This document shows positions 6,544 to 10,601 of a stretch of 10,601 bases of DNA, piece after piece. The stretch's first letter is position 1. Every line of letters begins with the position of its first letter. The notes beneath the pieces are model-generated. The model was not told where the DNA came from. It worked only from the letters and a program-made list of their open reading frames with translations, and made no database searches. The DNA comes from Burkholderiaceae bacterium (GTDB lineage Bacteria > Pseudomonadota > Gammaproteobacteria > Burkholderiales > Burkholderiaceae_C), in contig JALOSD010000101.1 in assembly GCA_025458585.1 (NCBI GenBank), positions 1-10,601 on the forward strand, in the 5' to 3' direction. The translations under genes and the position numbers were made by a program.

Positions 6544-7467
6544 TCATGCGCGGTCGGCCACGCGCTCGCCGAGCAGGCCCTGCGGGCGCAGCGTCAGCAC
6601 GAGCACGAGCGCGATGAAGGCGAAGATGTCGGCATAGTGGCTGCCGAGTACGCCGCCGGTCAGCGCCCCGAGGTAGCCCGCGCCCAGCGCCTCGACGAGG
6701 CCGAGCAGCAGCGCCCCGACCACCGCGCCGGCGAGGTTGCCGATGCCGCCGAGCACCGCCGCCGTGAACGCCTTCAGCCCGGGCAGGAAGCCCATCGTGT
6801 GCTGCACGGTGCCGTAGTTGGCCGCCCACATGACGCCGGCCACGGCGGCGAGCGACGCCCCGATGACGAACGTGGCCGAGATCACCATGTCGGGGCGCAC
6901 GCCCATCAGCGCCGCGACGCGCGGGTTCTCGGCGGTCGCGCGCATCGCGCGCCCGAGCTTGGTCTTGTTTACGACGAACATCAGCACCGCGAGCACGACG
7001 GCCGTCGTCGCGAGGATCAGCACCTGCGTGACGCTGATCACCGGGCCGCCGAGGTTGATCGGCTCGGTGGGCAGCAGCAACGGAAACGGCTTGGGATTCG
7101 GCTTCCAGATGATCATCGCCAGCGTCTGCAGCAGCAGGCTCATGCCCATGGCCGTGATCAGCGGCGCGAGCCGCGGCGCGCTGCGCAGCGGCCGGTACGC
7201 GACCTTCTCGATCGTGAAGTTCAGCGACGCGCAGATCACGATCGCGCACGCCACCGCCACCAGCAAGATCGCCCAGCCCGGCATGCCGCTCGCCGCGAGC
7301 AGCGTGACCACGGTCCAGCTGACGAGGGCGCCGACCATCAGCACGTCGCCATGGGCGAAGTTGATCAGGCCGATGATCCCGTAGACCATCGTGTAGCCCA
7401 GTGCGACGAGCGCGTACATGCTGCCCAGCACCAGACCGTTGATGATCTGCTGAAAGAAGATGTCCAT
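6544..7467 (-). CDS. livH: Branched-chain amino acid ABC importer, permease LivH
   Basis: This 307-residue inner-membrane protein is the first permease subunit of the operon. The N-terminus MDIFFQQIINGLVLGSMYAL and the following GLINFAHGD (33-41) are classic LivH. The cytoplasmic loop LGRAMRATAENPRVAALMG (171-189) is the region that contacts the ATPases, and the C-terminus ends in LRPQGLLG. About eight hydrophobic helices are visible. I chose the ATG at 7465-7467 because GGAGA lies 8 bases upstream and family members begin here; a longer in-frame start at 7545 would add 26 residues with no hydrophobic or family character. The gene lies 13 bp before the livM start, whose ribosome binding site falls in that gap. 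No periplasmic binding protein gene (livJ/livK) lies upstream, so it must be elsewhere in the genome. Confidence 0.94.
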   Translation of the reverse strand: MDIFFQQIINGLVLGSMYALVALGYTMVYGIIGLINFAHGDVLMVGALVSWTVVTLLAASGMPGWAILLVAVACAIVICASLNFTIEKVAYRPLRSAPRLAPLITAMGMSLLLQTLAMIIWKPNPKPFPLLLPTEPINLGGPVISVTQVLILATTAVVLAVLMFVVNKTKLGRAMRATAENPRVAALMGVRPDMVISATFVIGASLAAVAGVMWAANYGTVQHTMGFLPGLKAFTAAVLGGIGNLAGAVVGALLLGLVEALGAGYLGALTGGVLGSHYADIFAFIALVLVLTLRPQGLLGERVADRA

Positions 7468-7667
7468 CGAGGGGTCTCCGGTTGTGCCCGCGGACGGTGC
7501 AAGCCTCCCGGGAGCTGGCGCCGCGTTCCGACGATACGGAAGCAAGAACCCGGCCGCGGCACGAGGCCGACCTGCCGGGCGGCGCGGATTGTAGGGGCCG
7601 CCGGGACGGTGCCGCGGCAGGGCTTACCCCGCGACCGCACGGGCGGCGAGCGGCGGACGAAGGACGC
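7468..7667. promoter_or_regulatory. Intergenic region holding the probable liv promoter
   Basis: These 200 bp separate livH from the rarA stop, with both genes on the minus strand. The best -10 candidate on the minus strand is TACAAT (plus-strand ATTGTA at 7588-7593), which would give a leader of about 115 bases; no good -35 box is visible upstream of it. A 10-bp perfect palindrome CTCCCGGGAG lies at 7505-7514, between that site and the livH ribosome binding site, and could be an operator or chance in this base composition. I see no intrinsic terminator for rarA and no gene in this stretch. Confidence 0.4.
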
Positions 7668-9032
7668 TCAGGTGTCCGGATCGCGGGCCGGCGCCCGTGC
7701 GTTCAGCGCGCGCAGCTCGGCCAGCCGCTCGCCGATGCGGATCTCGAGCCCGCGCGGCGCCGGCTCGTAGAAGCGCTGGTCGGGTACGTCGTCGGGCAGG
7801 TAGCGTTCGCCGGCGGCGAACGCGCCCGCCTCGTCGTGCGCGTACCGGTAGTCGCGCCCGTAGTCGAGGTCCTTCATCAGGGCCGTCGGCGCGTTGCGCA
7901 GGCGCAGCGGCACCGGCCGCGTGCCGTCGTGCTTCACGAACGAACGCGCGGCGTTCCATGCTCGGTACACGGCGTTCGATTTCGGCGCCATCGCGAGGTA
8001 GACGACGGCTTCGGCCAGCGCCAGCTCGCCCTCGGGCGAGCCGAGGCGCTCGTAGACGTCGGCGGCGTCGAGCGCCAGCCGCAGCGCTCGCGGGTCGGCG
8101 AGGCCGATGTCCTCGCTCGCCATGCGGATCATGCGCCGCGCGGCGTAGCGCGGGTCGACGCCGCCGTCGAGCATGCGTGCGAACCAGTACAGCGCCGCGT
8201 CGGGGTCGGAGCCACGCACCGCCTTGTGCAGCGCCGAGATCGTGTCGTAGAACACCTCGCCGCCCTTGTCGTAGCGGCGCATCTGCTCGCCCAGCGCGCG
8301 CTCGAGCGCCGTGTCGTCGAGCTGCGGCAGCGCGCCCGCGGCGTGCACGAGGTTCTCGTACGCGTTGAGAAGCCGGCGCGCGTCGCCGTCGGCATAGCCG
8401 ATCAGGCGCTCGCGCGCGGCGTCGGTGAGCGGCGGCGCCTGCAGCAGCACCTGCGCGCGCCCGAGCAGCGTCGCGAGGTCCTCGGCGCCGAGCGGCTGCA
8501 GCACGTGGACGGTGGCGCGCGACAGCAGCGCCGAGTTGACCTCGAACGACGGGTTCTCCGTCGTCGCGCCCACGAACGTGAACAGCCCCGATTCGACGTG
8601 CGGCAGGAACGCGTCCTGCTGCGCCTTGTTGAATCGGTGCACCTCGTCGACGAACACGATGCTGCGCCGCCCGGCGCGACGCGCGGCCTGCGCGCGCTCG
8701 ACGGCTTCGCGGATGTCCTTGACGCCGCCGAGCACGGCCGAGATCACGATGAACTCGGCGTTCGCCGTGCCGGCGAGCAGGCGCGCGAGCGTCGTCTTGC
8801 CGACGCCGGGCGGCCCCCAGAGGATCATCGAGTGGGGCTGCCCGCTCTCGAAGGCGACGCGCAGCGGCTTGCCGGGGCCGAGCAGGTGCGCCTGCCCGAT
8901 CACGTCGTCGAGCGTGCGCGGGCGCAGGCGCTCGGCGAGCGGCGCGTCGTCGCCGGGCGCGCCCGGCGGCGCCCGCGCCTCGTCGTCGAACAGCGACGAC
9001 GCGGACGGCGCCGGGACGGCACGGGCACTCAC
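7668..9032 (-). CDS. rarA: Replication-associated recombination protein A (AAA+ ATPase RarA/MgsA)
   Basis: This 454-residue cytoplasmic AAA+ ATPase is related to clamp-loader subunits and to eukaryotic WRNIP1. In E. coli RarA acts at stalled replication forks and binds SSB. Walker A is GPPGVGKT (73-80), Walker B is IVFVDE (125-130), sensor 1 is GATTEN (155-160), and sensor 2 lies in GDARRLLN (216-223). The C-terminal half has the family blocks VRGSDPDAALYWFARML (272-288) and RMASEDIGLADP (303-314). Length and motif set are complete. The start is the GTG at 9030-9032, which overlaps the lolA stop as GTGA (9029-9032); no better start lies closer to the conserved core. The residues before position 30 are Ala/Pro-rich and poorly conserved in such proteins. 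It is the last gene of an ftsK-lolA-rarA cluster. Confidence 0.95.
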   Translation of the reverse strand: MSARAVPAPSASSLFDDEARAPPGAPGDDAPLAERLRPRTLDDVIGQAHLLGPGKPLRVAFESGQPHSMILWGPPGVGKTTLARLLAGTANAEFIVISAVLGGVKDIREAVERAQAARRAGRRSIVFVDEVHRFNKAQQDAFLPHVESGLFTFVGATTENPSFEVNSALLSRATVHVLQPLGAEDLATLLGRAQVLLQAPPLTDAARERLIGYADGDARRLLNAYENLVHAAGALPQLDDTALERALGEQMRRYDKGGEVFYDTISALHKAVRGSDPDAALYWFARMLDGGVDPRYAARRMIRMASEDIGLADPRALRLALDAADVYERLGSPEGELALAEAVVYLAMAPKSNAVYRAWNAARSFVKHDGTRPVPLRLRNAPTALMKDLDYGRDYRYAHDEAGAFAAGERYLPDDVPDQRFYEPAPRGLEIRIGERLAELRALNARAPARDPDT

Positions 9033-9643
9033 TGCGTCAGCAGTTCGACACCGGGCGGCGGCGTGAAGCGAAACGTCTCGGGCGGCAACGCGGCGCCCTG
9101 CTCGACGCGCTCGAAACGCAGCACCGAGGTCTGCCCGAAGTTGTCGACGATCTCGAGCGCCGCGAGCTGCGCTCCGGCGAACCCGACGCGCAGCAGCGAG
9201 AAGCTGCCCTCGGCCTGCTTCGGGCGCGCCTGCACCCAGTCGAGGCCGTCGCGCGCCGGCAGCGCCGAGAGCTCGAAGTCGCGCTCGAGGCTGGTGCCGG
9301 TCAGCAGCGCCGCCGGCGTCGCGCCGAGCGCCTGCGACATCGGCCGCACGCTCGCCTGCTGCAGCCCAGGGTCGTAGATCCAGACCTGGCGGCCGTCGCC
9401 GACGATCGTCTGCGCGAAGGGCTTGACGTATTCGAAGCGGAAGCGGTCCGGGCGCGCGAACTCGAAACGCCCGCTCGACGTGCGCGTGCGCCGGCCGTCG
9501 GGGGAGGTCACCGTCTGCGTGAACTCGGCGCGGCCGCTCGACACGTCGCGCACGAAGGCGCGCAGCGCGTCGACCGCGTCGGCCGCCGTCGCCGCTGTCG
9601 AGGCGAGTGCGAGCAGCGCGGCGGCGAGGAGGCGCCGCGTCAT
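9029..9643 (-). CDS. lolA: Outer-membrane lipoprotein carrier protein LolA
   Basis: This 204-residue periplasmic chaperone takes lipoproteins from the LolCDE complex in the inner membrane to LolB in the outer membrane. The signal peptide covers about residues 1-20 (two Arg, then Leu/Ala-rich, ending ATA before ADA). The mature part is the half-barrel LolA fold, with RAEFTQT at 38-44, SSGRFEFARPDRFRFEY at 56-72 and IVGDGRQVWIYDPGLQQ at 80-96. Length is normal for the family. The ATG (9641-9643) overlaps the ftsK stop as ATGA (9640-9643), and the gene's own TGA overlaps the GTG of rarA. It is therefore probably translated by coupling from ftsK, with a weak GAGG upstream. Confidence 0.95.
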   Translation of the reverse strand: MTRRLLAAALLALASTAATAADAVDALRAFVRDVSSGRAEFTQTVTSPDGRRTRTSSGRFEFARPDRFRFEYVKPFAQTIVGDGRQVWIYDPGLQQASVRPMSQALGATPAALLTGTSLERDFELSALPARDGLDWVQARPKQAEGSFSLLRVGFAGAQLAALEIVDNFGQTSVLRFERVEQGAALPPETFRFTPPPGVELLTQ

Positions 9644-10601
9644 TCGTCGCGCCTCGGCACCAGCAGGTCGCGGTTGCCGTTGCTCGCCATCGGCGACACG
9701 AGGCCGCTCTTTTCCATCTGCTCGAGCAAGCGCGCGGCGCGGTTGTAGCCGATGCGCAGGTGCCGCTGCACGAGCGAGATCGACGCGCGCTTGTGCTGCA
9801 GCACGATCGCCACCGCCTGGTCGTACATCGGGTCGCTCTCGCCGCCGGCGGCACCGCCCTCGGCGCCACCGACGTCGCCGTCGCCGTCGAGCGTGCCGCC
9901 CTCGAGCAGCCCTTCGACGTAGTTCGGCTCGCCCTGCGTCTTCAAATACTCGACGACGCGGTGCACCTCGTCGTCGCTGACGAAGGCGCCGTGCACGCGC
10001 ACCGGCAGGCCGGTGCCGGCCGCCAGGTACAGCATGTCGCCCTGGCCGAGCAGCGCCTCGGCGCCCATCTGGTCGAGGATCGTGCGGCTGTCGATCTTGC
10101 TCGCGACCTGGAACGCGATGCGCGTCGGGATGTTGGCCTTGATCAGGCCCGTGATCACGTCGACGCTCGGGCGCTGGGTGGCCAGGATCAGGTGGATGCC
10201 CGACGCACGCGCCTTCTGCGCCAGGCGCGCGATCAGCTCCTCGATCTTCTTGCCGACGACCATCATCAGGTCGGCGAGCTCGTCGATCACGACGACGATC
10301 TGCGGCAGCCGCTCGAGCGGCTCGGGGGCCTCGGGCGTCAGGCTGAACGGGTTGGCGATCGTCTCGCCGCGCTCGGCGCTGTCGGCGATCTTCTTGTTGA
10401 AGCCAGCGAGGTTGCGCACGCCGAGCTTGCTCATCAGCTTGTAGCGCCGCTCCATCTCGCCGACGCACCAGTTCAGCGCGTTGGCCGCCTGCTTCATGTC
10501 GGTGACCACCGGGCACAGCAGGTGCGGGATGCCCTCGTAGACGCTCATCTCGAGCATCTTCGGGTCGATCAGGATCAGCCGCACGTCGCGCGCCTCGGCC
10601 T
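9640..10601 (-). CDS. ftsK: DNA translocase FtsK, C-terminal part (5' end beyond the window)
   Basis: About 320 C-terminal residues are visible; the gene continues past 10601, so the membrane domain, linker and Walker A are outside. FtsK is a hexameric dsDNA pump at the division septum that clears DNA and drives XerCD resolution of dimers at dif. The visible motor part has LILIDPKMLEMSVYEGIPHL at its start, Walker B VVVIDELADLMM (about 10291-10264), and the ATQRPSVDVITGLIK segment typical of FtsK. After a Gly/Asp-rich linker (about 9840-9890), the gamma winged-helix domain follows, from SDPMYDQA to SGLVSPM. This is the domain that reads KOPS sequences. The ATG at 10584 is internal, not a start. 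The stop TGA (9640-9642) overlaps the lolA start. Confidence 0.95.
   Translation of the reverse strand, partial: AEARDVRLILIDPKMLEMSVYEGIPHLLCPVVTDMKQAANALNWCVGEMERRYKLMSKLGVRNLAGFNKKIADSAERGETIANPFSLTPEAPEPLERLPQIVVVIDELADLMMVVGKKIEELIARLAQKARASGIHLILATQRPSVDVITGLIKANIPTRIAFQVASKIDSRTILDQMGAEALLGQGDMLYLAAGTGLPVRVHGAFVSDDEVHRVVEYLKTQGEPNYVEGLLEGGTLDGDGDVGGAEGGAAGGESDPMYDQAVAIVLQHKRASISLVQRHLRIGYNRAARLLEQMEKSGLVSPMASNGNRDLLVPRRDE

Noticed and set aside
7468..7545. A 26-residue N-terminal extension of LivH from an upstream ATG
   Set aside because: The extension has no family character, and the downstream ATG has a good ribosome binding site and the conserved N-terminus.
6388..7770. A 460-codon His/Gln/Arg-rich frame antisense to livH
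   Set aside because: It is a shadow of livH; the low-complexity His-rich composition comes from reading membrane-protein codons in reverse.
7482..9377. A 631-codon open frame antisense to rarA and lolA
   Set aside because: Its composition (Arg, Ala, His, Val-rich with no motif) is that of an antisense shadow. rarA and lolA on the other strand carry full family motifs.

Overview
The window is very GC-rich DNA with densely packed genes and long open antisense frames. The protein types and the order ftsK-lolA-rarA suggest a Betaproteobacterium, most likely of the order Burkholderiales. That placement is inference from gene content and order, not from a phylogenetic marker. I see no tRNA, rRNA, CRISPR array, phage gene or insertion sequence.

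Left part, plus strand (62-1815): a small rhomboid intramembrane serine protease is followed, after a short gap with a hairpin, by a secreted trypsin/HtrA-like protein with one PDZ domain. That second protein has kept the serine position of the HtrA fold but has lost the His and Asp, so it looks like a pseudoprotease. It ends 6 bp from the 3' end of an atypical SDR/epimerase-family gene on the minus strand (1822-2730). Divergent from the SDR gene is a plant-type ferredoxin plus FAD/NAD(P) reductase fusion of the CDP-6-deoxy-glucoseen-reductase type (2820-3860).

Middle (3842-4001): between the 3' ends of the reductase gene and the liv operon lies an array of alternating hairpins. It starts inside the last codons of the reductase gene. 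Two 59-bp units repeat head to tail, and one stem carries a compensatory base-pair swap. This is the most unusual non-coding structure here.

Liv operon, minus strand (4002-7467): livH-livM-livG-livF encodes the membrane and ATPase parts of a branched-chain amino acid (HAAT family) ABC importer. No gene for the periplasmic binding protein is present. livH, livG and livF look intact. livM carries a frame change near 6206-6213, at a point where a conserved segment of the permease is missing, so it is either a real lesion or an assembly error.

Right part, minus strand (7668-10601): the 3' part of ftsK (cut by the window edge), lolA and rarA form a tightly coupled cluster with 4-bp start/stop overlaps (ATGA and GTGA). 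FtsK pumps and sorts chromosomes at the septum, LolA carries lipoproteins across the periplasm, and RarA acts at stalled replication forks. The cluster is housekeeping in character.

I did not find a convincing new multi-gene system. The items most worth a second look are the hairpin repeat array, the broken livM and the degenerate PDZ protease.
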